Below, in pieces: positions 52,484-61,198 of a DNA stretch of 64,000 nt. Source of the stretch: Lentisphaeria bacterium (GTDB lineage Bacteria > Verrucomicrobiota > Lentisphaeria > Victivallales > UBA1829); the NCBI GenBank assembly GCA_017456805.1, contig JAFTIQ010000031.1, forward strand, positions 129,920-193,919, given 5' to 3'. A program made the translations under genes and the position numbers. The notes under the pieces were generated by a model. It did no database searches, had not been told where the DNA came from, and saw only the letters and a program-made list of their open reading frames with translations. Numbering within the stretch: the stretch's first letter is position 1; every line of letters begins with the position of its first letter.

Positions 52484-53722
52484 ATGTCCCGGAAAGATCT
52501 GCAATTCGGCCGCTACGACTATGCCGCATTTTCAGCATTTACAATGTATTCAATTTGTTCTCTGGCGATTCCTCTGATGATCGTTGCCATGGGAAAAGAG
52601 CTTGGGTTTCCGCTTGATAAAGGGGGAATGTCCCACGGGGGATTCCTTCATGCCGCCCGCTGTTCTCTGATGATCTTTGCGCTTCTGATCTGCAGTATTC
52701 TTGCATCGAAATACGGGAAACGGATCAGCATGGGAGCGAGTGTTCTCTTTTTCGGCTGCGGGATTCTGATTTGTTCCTTTACTACTGCATACTGGATGCT
52801 TCTGCCCTGCCTGGTGCTTGTCGGATTCGGGGAAGGGGTCTGTGAAGGATTGGCGACACCTTTTATTCAGGATATGCACAAGGATGAACCGGAACGCTAT
52901 GTAAATATCGGTCACTCTTTCTGGTCGGTGGGGATCCTGCTTGCGGTTGTTCTGGTCAGCGGTTTCCTGGCACTCGGGGTGAGCTGGAGATACATTCTCG
53001 GCGGAGCCGGTATCCTTTCCATCTTTGCTTCTCTCATATTTCTCTGGAGAGAGAATCCTGAGAAAAGATATCCGGAAACGAAAGAAAAGCTGGATCTTGG
53101 ATTACTGTGGGAACGGAGCAAACTGATTTTCCGTCAGAAGAGCTTCTGGCGATGCTGCGGGGCGATGTTCTTCGGGGCAGGGGCTGAGTTCGGATTGACA
53201 TTCTGGTCAGCTGCTTATATCGAATTGAACTTCAAGACTTCTGTTTTTGTGGCGGGACTCGGAACAGGCGTGATCGCGGTCGGGATGTTCCTGGGCAGAT
53301 CATTTTTCGGTTATATTGCCAAACCGGAAACTTTGCGGTACATCAATTTTTATGCGGCTATGACAACGATCCCTGTTTCCCTGCTTCTTGTTCTGCTGAG
53401 ACCCGGGATCATGCCCAACTGGGCGTTGTTTACTTTTCTTTTTCTTTTGCTGTTCCTTTGCGGGATCGGGATTGCACCTTACTGGCCCACCACGCAGGTT
53501 TACGGGGTGCAGAAAATGCCGCAATGCGATTCCACTCTCCTTTATATTTACTTTTCAGCCATGGGGGTTCCCGGATGCGGTTTCTTCTCCTGGTTCATGG
53601 GATATGTCGGAGATAAAATGGGGGATTTGAGAGCAACATTCCTTGTCGTGCCATGCAGTCTGCTTGTCTTCCTTGCTTTTACCTATTATGAATGTTGGAT
53701 ACGGAAGGATAAAAAATGCTGA
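52484..53722 (+). CDS. MFS sugar transporter, fucose permease-like
   Basis: 412 residues, 12 predicted helices, from ATG 52484 with AAGGAAG upstream (the frame extends further up but has no start of its own). GFGEGVCEGLATPFIQDMHK in helices 4-5 and NIGHSFWSVGILLAVVL resemble the FucP/FHS family. It is coupled to the GH28 gene (7-base overlap), so it probably brings in a galacturonide or related oligosaccharide. That substrate is an inference. Confidence 0.85.
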   Translation: MSRKDLQFGRYDYAAFSAFTMYSICSLAIPLMIVAMGKELGFPLDKGGMSHGGFLHAARCSLMIFALLICSILASKYGKRISMGASVLFFGCGILICSFTTAYWMLLPCLVLVGFGEGVCEGLATPFIQDMHKDEPERYVNIGHSFWSVGILLAVVLVSGFLALGVSWRYILGGAGILSIFASLIFLWRENPEKRYPETKEKLDLGLLWERSKLIFRQKSFWRCCGAMFFGAGAEFGLTFWSAAYIELNFKTSVFVAGLGTGVIAVGMFLGRSFFGYIAKPETLRYINFYAAMTTIPVSLLLVLLRPGIMPNWALFTFLFLLLFLCGIGIAPYWPTTQVYGVQKMPQCDSTLLYIYFSAMGVPGCGFFSWFMGYVGDKMGDLRATFLVVPCSLLVFLAFTYYECWIRKDKKC

Positions 53723-55086
53723 TATCAGTCAAAACACTGGGTGCCGCAGGAGATGGAAAGACGGATGATTCTGCTGCAATTGCAAAAGGGATCGCTCTTT
53801 TGAAAAAAAACGGCGGCGGCACACTTGTTTTTGAATCAGGAATCTATTTATCCGGAACCCAGCGTTTGTGCGATAATATGGAACTCCGGCTGGAGGCTGG
53901 CGCTGTTCTGAAGGCGTTGCCGGATCTCTCCGCATACGAAAGAGACAACACGGTTCCGGAGGCTTCCCTGAAATATTATCTGCTCCATCTGGATCATCTG
54001 AAAAATGTTACAATTACCGGTCCCGGGACGATTGACGGTTCCGGGCCTTCTTTCTGGGAACGGGAGTATCTTGTTCAGACGGTTCCCCCATTGAAGGATG
54101 GAGAGGAACCGCCGGATATCGTGCCGGATCCCATCTGGAAATATTTCGTGATGAAGCCGAAAAAAGAACGGATCGTCACCATTTATGCTTCCGGATGTTC
54201 CAATCTGACTCTGAGAGATTTGCAGATCCGGGATGCCGCAGCTTATACGGTTTGGATGATCGGCAGCGAATGGATCACTATCCGGAATCTTCACGTTCAC
54301 AACCGCAGAAGCGGTCCGAATACAGATGTCCTTGATATCGATTGCTGCCGGAATGTCCGGATTTCTGATTGTTATCTTGCGGCGGGAGATGACAGCATTG
54401 CTTTGAAGAGTGATCCTGCGCGGACCGGGACAGATTTTGCCTGTGAAAATATCACGGTTACAAACTGCGTACTGCGCTCCTCCACCTGCGGGATCCGGAT
54501 CGGATATGAAGGGGATGCGCCCATCCGGAATTGTGTGTTCAGCAATTTGACGATCTCCGATACCGCAACGGGGATCGATATGCTTTCTCTCAATTCGCCC
54601 TGTCCTTTTGCAAAACTGGACAAAGGAACGCCCATTGAACATTTGCTTTTTCAGAATATTATCATGCACAATGTGGGAAGAGCCTTTTTCCTGTGGGCGG
54701 GAAATCAATATCCGGAACGCCCTTATGAAGGCTGTATCCGGGATATTCATTTCTCCGGGATCCATGCGGATGGGCAAACAACAAGCTGGATCGGCTCTCA
54801 GGAGGAAAATGCTGTCTCAGGATTGGTGATGGATCATGTTAAACTCAGAATCCGGGAGAGTCTGGAAGCAGAACCGGAAAAGGATCCGACGGCTGTCCCG
54901 GGGATCTGGAGAGGACCGCTCAGATCCGGGGCTCTTGTCCTGCGCGGCATCCATGGAGTCACGGTCAATGATTTGGAATGTGAGATCCGGAATACTTCAT
55001 CGACAGCTTTGCACTGGAAAGATTTAAAACAGTTCCGTCTTAACGGTGTTGAACAGGCTGAAGACGGTTCTCTGCAAAGAGTTTGA
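53716..55086 (+). CDS. Polygalacturonase-like glycoside hydrolase, GH28
   Basis: 456 residues. A right-handed beta-helix with the GH28 catalytic residues: NTDVLDID, and AAGDDSIALKS with the paired Asp. The third conserved region reads SSTCGIRIGYE in place of the usual G-H-G, and the R-x-K site is not obvious, so substrate use may differ from classical pectinases. No signal peptide, so it acts on imported oligomers. Coupled to the MFS transporter. Confidence 0.9.
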   Translation: MLISVKTLGAAGDGKTDDSAAIAKGIALLKKNGGGTLVFESGIYLSGTQRLCDNMELRLEAGAVLKALPDLSAYERDNTVPEASLKYYLLHLDHLKNVTITGPGTIDGSGPSFWEREYLVQTVPPLKDGEEPPDIVPDPIWKYFVMKPKKERIVTIYASGCSNLTLRDLQIRDAAAYTVWMIGSEWITIRNLHVHNRRSGPNTDVLDIDCCRNVRISDCYLAAGDDSIALKSDPARTGTDFACENITVTNCVLRSSTCGIRIGYEGDAPIRNCVFSNLTISDTATGIDMLSLNSPCPFAKLDKGTPIEHLLFQNIIMHNVGRAFFLWAGNQYPERPYEGCIRDIHFSGIHADGQTTSWIGSQEENAVSGLVMDHVKLRIRESLEAEPEKDPTAVPGIWRGPLRSGALVLRGIHGVTVNDLECEIRNTSSTALHWKDLKQFRLNGVEQAEDGSLQRV

Positions 55087-55111
55087 CGTCAAAACTCTTC
55101 GGTTTTGAAAA

Positions 55112-56071
55112 TTATCTTCTGGTCCGTCTGGCTCTTGGTCTTCTTCTGGCAGGTTTCTTGTCAGAAGAAGCAGCAGGCGGTGCATCCCCATACGATTTTT
55201 CCGAATGATTCTTTTCAGAAACACCTTTTTCATTTTTCTCGGATTCCGGAGCACCTGCTTCCGGAGCCGGAGCTTCTGTTTTTCCCTCATCGGCGGGCGT
55301 TTCGGTTGAGCTGTTATCCGCCGGAGCCGGAGCTTCTGTTTTTCCCTCATCGGCGGGCGTTTCGGTTGAGCCGTTATCCGCCGGAGCCGGAGCTTCTGTT
55401 TTTCCATCAACGGCGGGCGTTTCGGTTGAGCTGTTATCCGCCGGAGCCGGAGCTTCTGTTTTTCCCTCATCGGCGGGCTGTGTTTGTGTTTCAGCTTGTT
55501 TTGCGGCTGCTTCTGCGGCTTCTTTTTCCCGTTGTTCCCGTTCGGGATCGGGGAGAATTCTTGCATTTTTCAGGGTTCTTACTCCTTTTTCAGAGATTCC
55601 CTGGAAGGAACATGCGTTGATCGTTTTTACCATTTTCAGAAGGGTTGCCTGAGGAACTGTTCTGACGCTTTCCGGGATCGGGAATTTTTCAGAGACCGGA
55701 GCCAGCATTACGAGAAAGAGGAAAAATGCGATGACGATCATTCCGGAGAAGAAACCGCAAATCAGAGAACCAATTTTATCCATCGCTTTCGGGATCGGAA
55801 TATTGATCTCTTTGTTGGGGACGATCTGTTCCAGAAGCTTTGACAGGACGATCCAGCATACAAAGAAAAGTCCAACCAATGCAATGATGACTTTATATTC
55901 TTCTGCAAGTTTTTTGATTTCCAGCATGGAAACGATGCTTGGAGTAAGGAAGATTGCAATGTAAAGAGAGAAACAGAAGTTGACCAGAAAACTCCAGTTC
56001 TGCAGGAATTTTTTTTTGTTTGCGGAGACAATTCCCAGAGCTCCGGCGATAAGAATAATCAAAGTTCCCAT
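55112..56071 (-). CDS. CvpA-like membrane protein with a tandem-repeat tail
   Basis: 319 residues. The first 140 residues hold about four membrane helices in the CvpA/colicin V production family style. A Glu/Ala-rich stretch is followed (about residues 195-270) by tandem copies of a 20-residue repeat (ADEGKTEAPAPADNSSTETP), and the tail ends in a basic ARRRPRARRTRR-like segment. It is probably a membrane protein with a long disordered cytoplasmic or outer tail. GAGGG before ATG; it follows the GspE-like gene by 10 bases, in the same operon. Confidence 0.75.
   Translation of the reverse strand: MGTLIILIAGALGIVSANKKKFLQNWSFLVNFCFSLYIAIFLTPSIVSMLEIKKLAEEYKVIIALVGLFFVCWIVLSKLLEQIVPNKEINIPIPKAMDKIGSLICGFFSGMIVIAFFLFLVMLAPVSEKFPIPESVRTVPQATLLKMVKTINACSFQGISEKGVRTLKNARILPDPEREQREKEAAEAAAKQAETQTQPADEGKTEAPAPADNSSTETPAVDGKTEAPAPADNGSTETPADEGKTEAPAPADNSSTETPADEGKTEAPAPEAGAPESEKNEKGVSEKNHSEKSYGDAPPAASSDKKPARRRPRARRTRR
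55261..55478. repeat. 60-bp in-frame tandem repeat, about 3.6 copies
   Basis: Copies start at 55261, 55321, 55381 and 55441; the first three full copies differ at only one to three bases. The 60-bp unit keeps the reading frame of the CvpA-like gene (20 residues each). There are no spacers, so it is not a CRISPR array. Such near-identity suggests recent expansion by slippage. Confidence 0.95.
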
Positions 56072-56081
56072 GAATCAGCCC

Positions 56082-57527
56082 TCAAAACATCACATTTACC
56101 CGTTCGAACTCGTCCAGGGAAATTATCCCGCGGATCACCATGTTTCCAGTAATGCTGAAAATGGTGTTTGCACCCTGAACCTGATCAAGATATTCCTGAA
56201 TCGCGGTGATGGAACATTCCGGAGACTCCATCAATGCACGCAGCTCCTGAGTCATGACCATCGTTTCAAAAACTGCCCTTCTTCCGGAATAACCGGTATG
56301 ATCACATTGGGGACAGCCGACAGCAGAATAGACGGAATCAAGGGGGATCCCGCATTGGTTGCAGAATTCGATCTGCGGGGGAGTCAGTTCCGCTTTCTTT
56401 TTACAATGTTCGCAAAGATTTCTTACCAGCCGCTGGGAGACGATCAGATGGAGACTTGCCGCAATGGACCGGAGCGGGACTCCGAGATCCGTGAGTCGGA
56501 CAATGGTTCCGATGCAGTCGTTACTGTGAAGCGTTGCAATGATCAAGTGTCCGGTTTGTGCCGCATGAGAGGCGATTTCTGCGGTTTCTTCATCGCGGAT
56601 CTCTCCGAGACAAATCACGTCCGGATTCTGCCGCAGAGAGTTTCTGAGCAATGAGGCAAAGGTGATATTTGCTTTGGTATTGACTTCCATCTGGCTGATT
56701 TCCGGGACAAACCGTTCGATGGGATCTTCAATGGAGATCACGTTTTTCATGGTATAGTCGATTTCCCCCAGCATGGAATAGAGGGTGGAGGTTTTTCCGC
56801 TTCCGGTAGGACCGCACATCAGGATCATTCCGGAAGGCAGTTTCAAACTGTTCCATACATATTTATATTGTGTTGCAGAAAGCCCGATTTCCGAAAGATT
56901 TCTCTTGCTGTTTTCAGAAGCGATCACGCGGATCGTGATTTTTTCTCCGCCGTGAACTCCCACGGTTGCGATCCGGAAAGAGGTGTTCAAATCATTGCAG
57001 ATGATGGAAAATGCACCATCCTGCGGACGGCGTCTTTCTGCAATATCCATCCGGGCAACGACTTTCAGCATACTGATGACCGGAAGAGCGTTCCGTTCCG
57101 GGATCGTGTCATACGTCCGGATCATTCCGTCGATACGGAAACGGACGAGATAGGAATGTTCTTTCGGATCGATGAACACATCGCTGCAGTTTTTGACGAC
57201 TGCCTCGTAGATCATCTTCTGGACATATTCGAAGATTTCCGAGTTATTATCGTTTTCCGCGAACAAATCATTGCCCTGAGAATCAAGAAATATCAGATTC
57301 AGAAAATCTTTTTTGCTTTTTTTCTTTCCTGCAGTAAAATGAAAGAACTTCAGAATTGTTTCCCTGTATTTTTTCCAGAGCTCCAGCAGGAGTCCGAGAG
57401 GTCCCAGGAAAAAGATCGGAAAGAGAAGCCAGGGGGAAATGTCAGCATTTCTGAGTCTTTTGACAGAATAAAAGCCCGAGAACAGCCAAAAATAAAGGAT
57501 CAGCACTGAAATCCAATTTGTGTTCAT
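56082..57527 (-). CDS. GspE/PilB-family secretion ATPase with N-terminal membrane anchor
   Basis: 481 residues from ATG 57527; a longer frame upstream starts on promoter sequence and is rejected. C-terminal AAA+ secretion ATPase: GPTGSGKTSTLYSML (Walker A), Asp box ISIEDPIE, Walker B DVICLGEIRDEETA, His box GHLIIATLHSND, and a CxxC-type zinc insert (LCEHCKKK, GCPQCDHTGYSGRRAVFE). In place of the usual soluble N-terminal domain it has two membrane helices (residues about 4-20 and 29-50). Powers a pilus-like or type II secretion machine; no gspF or gspD is nearby. CvpA-like gene follows. Confidence 0.88.
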   Translation of the reverse strand: MNTNWISVLILYFWLFSGFYSVKRLRNADISPWLLFPIFFLGPLGLLLELWKKYRETILKFFHFTAGKKKSKKDFLNLIFLDSQGNDLFAENDNNSEIFEYVQKMIYEAVVKNCSDVFIDPKEHSYLVRFRIDGMIRTYDTIPERNALPVISMLKVVARMDIAERRRPQDGAFSIICNDLNTSFRIATVGVHGGEKITIRVIASENSKRNLSEIGLSATQYKYVWNSLKLPSGMILMCGPTGSGKTSTLYSMLGEIDYTMKNVISIEDPIERFVPEISQMEVNTKANITFASLLRNSLRQNPDVICLGEIRDEETAEIASHAAQTGHLIIATLHSNDCIGTIVRLTDLGVPLRSIAASLHLIVSQRLVRNLCEHCKKKAELTPPQIEFCNQCGIPLDSVYSAVGCPQCDHTGYSGRRAVFETMVMTQELRALMESPECSITAIQEYLDQVQGANTIFSITGNMVIRGIISLDEFERVNVMF

Positions 57528-57604
57528 AATGCGGTTCTTTCTGAAACAGCGTTGCAAATCTATAACGAAGCAGCATGCCGGGGTTCCGGAATGTTTTCTG
57601 ATGT

Positions 57605-57632
57605 AATATACATCAGTTGCAGTATTTTGCAA
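57605..57632 (-). promoter_or_regulatory. Promoter for the GspE-like gene
   Basis: On the minus strand TTGCAA (57632-57627) and TATATT (57610-57605) are 16 bases apart. Transcription near 57598, leaving a leader of about 70 bases. It overlaps the upstream extension of the reading frame, which supports the start at 57527. Confidence 0.7.
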
Positions 57633-57674
57633 ATGAAATCAGAAACTTTGCCGAAGATTCTGTTTTTTGACTGG

Positions 57675-58622
57675 TTATGCCTGTGCAGTTTCTTCTTTTT
57701 CTTCCGGGAGCCGGAGCTTTGCCGCAAGAATGGAGTCGATCACAGCCTGCAATGCATAGAAAACCATGCAGGGAATGATCGCCGTGGTATTTCCTGCACC
57801 GATGATCGAAAGCATTGTCAGGGCAATGGTCAGCGATTTTGAACCGGCAGTAAACATCGCTCCGATTCTGTCAGCCCGGTTCATTTTCAGCAGAATTCCG
57901 CCCCAGAAGAAGATGACCAGGAAAATCAGCCGGAGAAGGATTCCTGCGCCGATTGCAATGGCAAGCAGTTTCAGGTCATAGGAGAGAAATTTATCTCTTG
58001 CTCCGGAGAAGAATCCGAGAATGAGGAGAATCACACAGACTGACGGCAAATAACCGGTCCATGCGGGAGATTTGAATTTTGCGAATTTCTGAACTGCCCA
58101 GCCGATAAAGAAGGGGAGCAGAACCAGAAGCAGAAGATCCAGGAACATTCCCAGGGGGTCTGTGTTGATATCGGCATTTCCGGAAACGCACCAGGAAATG
58201 ACCAGCGGCATGGTGATCACGCCGACCAGGTTGTAGATCACGGTCATCATCATAGCAAGCAGAACATTTCCACCGGCGGTTTCCGCCATAACGATCCCGC
58301 TGGAGAGGGTGGGAGGAACACAGGAAATAATGATCAATCCGAGAATTGCCATTTCATCCAGCTGCAGTGCTCTGCCGAGTCCCCATCCGATCAGAGGAGA
58401 AGCAATCAGAGAAATGATCCCGCCGATCAGGAAATTAACGAGGAACTTTTTGCTGAAATCCATATCCCCGAACTTGGTGCGCCATCCGCAAATCAGGAAG
58501 ATGATCACGATAAAGGGATTGGATCCGATCGTCCGTTTCATCCAGATACCGATTTCAGGGCAGAGAAACGAAAGGACTATGGCAAGAACCATTCCGACGG
58601 GTAAAAAGCATTTTTTGAACAT
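57675..58622 (-). CDS. Bile acid:sodium symporter family transporter (SBF-like)
   Basis: 315 residues, about 10 membrane helices. VPPTLSSGIVMAETAGGN (helix 4 crossover) and FTAGSKSLTIALTML (helix 9) are the two conserved discontinuous-helix regions of the BASS/SBF-like superfamily. Substrate unknown; many bacterial members carry organic anions with Na+. A Na+ gradient from the Oad pump could drive it. Long leader (about 150 bases) after its promoter. Confidence 0.85.
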   Translation of the reverse strand: MFKKCFLPVGMVLAIVLSFLCPEIGIWMKRTIGSNPFIVIIFLICGWRTKFGDMDFSKKFLVNFLIGGIISLIASPLIGWGLGRALQLDEMAILGLIIISCVPPTLSSGIVMAETAGGNVLLAMMMTVIYNLVGVITMPLVISWCVSGNADINTDPLGMFLDLLLLVLLPFFIGWAVQKFAKFKSPAWTGYLPSVCVILLILGFFSGARDKFLSYDLKLLAIAIGAGILLRLIFLVIFFWGGILLKMNRADRIGAMFTAGSKSLTIALTMLSIIGAGNTTAIIPCMVFYALQAVIDSILAAKLRLPEEKEETAQA

Positions 58623-58784
58623 TATGGAAGCTCCTTATCAGTTTTAAATCGAATTTCAGAGGCAATCTCCTTCAAAAATGTCAGGGATTACTTATGTGAG
58701 CTGCAAATGGATTATTTTCCGCTCCTCAACGATCCCCTGCCTGTCAAATTTTGCAGGAGTTTTGAGATAACCTCTTTAAAATAT

Positions 58785-58813
58785 AAGATACACGCTTTTC
58801 CCCTGTTTTTCAA
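58785..58813 (-). promoter_or_regulatory. Promoter for the SBF-like transporter gene
   Basis: On the minus strand TTGAAA (58813-58808) and TATCTT (58790-58785) are 17 bases apart; transcription near 58778, about 155 bases before the ATG. Confidence 0.6.
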
Positions 58814-58925
58814 GTTACGGGAAAAAAGTTGCCGGAAAAAGTTGGAGAAAATGTATATTTTGAGCGAAAAAGCGCGATTTTGTTTGTTTTTGATTGAAAA
58901 TTATTGCTTTTTTTTAAATTTTGAC

Positions 58926-58954
58926 TGGAAAAGAGCGCAAAAGAAAGCTATATT
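58926..58954 (+). promoter_or_regulatory. Promoter for lpd
   Basis: TGGAAA (58926-58931), 17-base spacer, TATATT (58949-58954). TTGACT at 58921 is too far (22 bases). Transcription near 58961, so an in-frame ATG at 58955 cannot be the start of translation. Confidence 0.58.
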
Positions 58955-59002
58955 ATGGGTAAATCGTTAAAAACACAAAATCAAGAGGAGGATTTTGATA
59001 CC

Positions 59003-60382
59003 ATGCAGGAATTTGATGTTCTGGTGATCGGTGCCGGTCCCGGCGGATATGTTTCCGCAATCAGAGCGGCAAAAAATGGTGCTAAGACAGCACTTGTGGA
59101 AAAAAGTGAATTTGGCGGAACCTGCCTGAATATCGGCTGTATTCCCACAAAGACTCTGCTTGCAGGCTCTGAAGTTCTGCATCAGGTTCGTCATGCTGCT
59201 GACTTCGGTGTGAAAGTTGCCGGAGAAATCGGTGTTGACTGGAAGGCAATGCTTGGCAGAAAAGATAAAGTGATCGGAACCCTTCGCGGCGGGATCGCTG
59301 GTCTTCTCAAGGCTGCCGGTGTTACTGTTTTTCAGGGAAGCGCAACATTCCTGACCAAGAACAGTGTCCTTGCAGGAAATGAACAGATCAAGGCAAAAAA
59401 TATCATCATTGCCACCGGTTCTGAATCCCTGGTCCCCGGATTTATTCCCCGCGGTCCCAGAGTGATCACTTCCACTGAACTTCTTTCCATTCCCAAGATC
59501 CCCAAGACCCTGCTCGTGCTGGGCGGCGGTGTCATCGGATGTGAATTCGCATGTCTCTTCAACGAACTCGGAACCAAAGTTACCGTCGTTGAAATGCAGG
59601 ATTCCATCATTCCCGCAGTGGATAAAGAAGTGACCAGAACCCTTGCAGCAGAAATGCAGAAGGCCGGCATTGAAATTCTCAACGGCGTGCCCCTCTCTGA
59701 TATCAAGGCAGATGCCAAGGGCGTTTCCGGCAAAGTCGGAGACAAAGTTCTCAAGGCAGAATATCTGCTCGTTTCCATCGGAAGAAAGAGCTGCAATCAG
59801 TCCCTGAATCTCGGTATCACCGGTGTCAAAACTGATGAACGCGGCTGGATCCCCGTGGATGAACAGTGCCGTACCAATGTTGCCGGTATTTATGCAATCG
59901 GTGACACCACCGGAAAATGGCAGCTTGCTCATGCTGCAAGTGCAATGGGTACCGTTGCGGCAGATGCAGCTTGCGGAAAACATGCTTCCTTCGATCCCCG
60001 TCACATCCCCGGATGTATCTTCACTTCTCCTGAAATCGGAAGTGTCGGTATGTCTTCCGAACAGTGTGCCGCAGCAGGTCTCGAAGTCAAAGTCGGTAAA
60101 TTCCCCTTCGCTGCTCTCGGAAAAGCTATGGCAATCAACGAAACAGTCGGTTTCGTCAAGATCATCGCTGATGCCGCAACCGATCAGGTTCTCGGTGTTC
60201 ATGTGATCGGACCTCATGCAACTGACCTTGTTGCAGAAGCAGCTCCTGTTCTTCAGCTGGAATGTACTGCCCGTGAACTCGGGAAAGCGATCCATGCTCA
60301 CCCGACACTGGGCGAAGCTATGATGGAAGCTGCTCATGCTGTTCATGGCGAATCTGCTCATATCCCTTCCAAAAAGAGATAA
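59003..60382 (+). CDS. lpd: Dihydrolipoyl dehydrogenase
   Basis: 459 residues. ATG 59003 is chosen with GAGGAGG upstream. FAD motif VIGAGPGGYVSAI, redox disulfide GGTCLNIGCIPTK, NAD motif GGGVIGCEFACL, IYAIGDTTG and the C-terminal His-Glu base (HAHPTLGEAMMEA). It reoxidises dihydrolipoamide in 2-oxoacid dehydrogenase or glycine cleavage complexes, but no such partner is nearby. Codon use is strongly C-ending and CGT/CGC for Arg, as in oadA, which implies high expression. Confidence 0.95.
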   Translation: MQEFDVLVIGAGPGGYVSAIRAAKNGAKTALVEKSEFGGTCLNIGCIPTKTLLAGSEVLHQVRHAADFGVKVAGEIGVDWKAMLGRKDKVIGTLRGGIAGLLKAAGVTVFQGSATFLTKNSVLAGNEQIKAKNIIIATGSESLVPGFIPRGPRVITSTELLSIPKIPKTLLVLGGGVIGCEFACLFNELGTKVTVVEMQDSIIPAVDKEVTRTLAAEMQKAGIEILNGVPLSDIKADAKGVSGKVGDKVLKAEYLLVSIGRKSCNQSLNLGITGVKTDERGWIPVDEQCRTNVAGIYAIGDTTGKWQLAHAASAMGTVAADAACGKHASFDPRHIPGCIFTSPEIGSVGMSSEQCAAAGLEVKVGKFPFAALGKAMAINETVGFVKIIADAATDQVLGVHVIGPHATDLVAEAAPVLQLECTARELGKAIHAHPTLGEAMMEAAHAVHGESAHIPSKKR

Positions 60383-60408
60383 GCAGAATTAATTCATTAC
60401 GGACTTTC

Positions 60409-60438
60409 AGGGAGGGTGAAATATCCTTCCCTTTTTTT
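60409..60438 (+). terminator. Rho-independent terminator after lpd
   Basis: Stem AGGGAGGG / CCTTCCCT (one G-U), 8-base loop, then a T7 run. Confidence 0.85.
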
Positions 60439-60455
60439 ACATTTGAAGGTGGATT

Positions 60456-61127
60456 ATGATTCAAATCAACCATGAAATTCTCTCTTTTTATGATTTTACG
60501 GCTGTCGCTGAGTGGTCCGTAAAAACAGTATTGCTGGTTCGTCATTCGTATCGTGAATCATTAAAGAACGGATCCCATGATCCCGGATTGACTCCAGAGG
60601 GTTGGGAATATGCAAAAGAGTGCGGAGCATTGCTGAAAGGTTTGAAAGATGTTTGTTATGGTTCTTCCAGACGCCAGCGGACTCTTCAGACGATTGAGGC
60701 ATTGAGAGAAGGTGGTGAGCTGGAGCAGGGAGAAATCCGGATTTGTCCGGAGATCTTTGATACTGCGATCTTTCAAAAACCTGAAGATTTGGATATTACG
60801 ATTGATAATGGTTCGCTTCCCCGTCTTTTGCAATCCTTTTATATGACAGGAAAAGCGGAGCGGATGATTGATCTGCCGGTTTATCATAAAAAACTTTTTT
60901 CCTTTTTAACAGAAACTTCATTTGAGAAGAAGAATGTTATTCTGGCATCTCATGATAATATCGTGGCGGCACTTCTGCTTCCTTTGAATGTATATCCGTT
61001 TCAACAATCTGATTGGTGCGGTTATGTTCAGGGGGCAGCATTATATCAGTCCGCTGATGGTGACTGGACCATCGGTTACATCGTTCCGGATAAGACGAAA
61101 CGGAAAAAGCACGCGTTGTTTATTTGA
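60456..61127 (+). CDS. Histidine phosphatase superfamily protein
   Basis: 223 residues. The phospho-His motif is LLVRHSYRE (RHG in most members, RHS here), followed by LTPEGWEYA, a SSRRQRTLQT segment and the second His in ASHDNIVA. Members are phosphoglycerate mutases and small-molecule or protein phosphatases; the substrate is unknown. GAAGGTGG precedes ATG, only 18 bases after the lpd terminator. Ends at a bidirectional terminator. Confidence 0.82.
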   Translation: MIQINHEILSFYDFTAVAEWSVKTVLLVRHSYRESLKNGSHDPGLTPEGWEYAKECGALLKGLKDVCYGSSRRQRTLQTIEALREGGELEQGEIRICPEIFDTAIFQKPEDLDITIDNGSLPRLLQSFYMTGKAERMIDLPVYHKKLFSFLTETSFEKKNVILASHDNIVAALLLPLNVYPFQQSDWCGYVQGAALYQSADGDWTIGYIVPDKTKRKKHALFI

Positions 61128-61142
61128 GCATATCGGCGCAAT

Positions 61143-61183
61143 AAAAAAAGGCATTGACTGTTTGACGAGTCAATGCCTTTTTT
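61143..61183. terminator. Bidirectional terminator between the phosphatase and the P-type ATPase genes
   Basis: Perfect 10-bp stem GGCATTGACT / AGTCAATGCC (61150-61159, 61168-61177), flanked by A7 on the left and T6 on the right, so it can end both convergent transcripts. Confidence 0.93.
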
Positions 61184-61198
61184 GGTGTTTCAGATCTG

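Larger units (their letters stand above)
58623..59002. other. 380-base divergent intergenic region
   Basis: Contains the minus-strand promoter for the SBF transporter (58785-58813), its leader, and the plus-strand promoter for lpd (58926-58954). The lpd leader and AT-rich flanks hold no recognised gene. Confidence 0.6.

Noticed and set aside
55261..55478. Tandem repeats as a CRISPR array
   Set aside because: Units are contiguous, 60 bases, in frame with a gene, and have no spacers.
55105..55620. Plus-strand 171-codon frame across the tandem repeats
   Set aside because: It is the antisense of the repeat region of the CvpA-like gene and has no ribosome site.
58967..60361. A 464-codon minus-strand open frame opposite lpd
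   Set aside because: Same codon-bias effect as over oadA; lpd has every catalytic motif.
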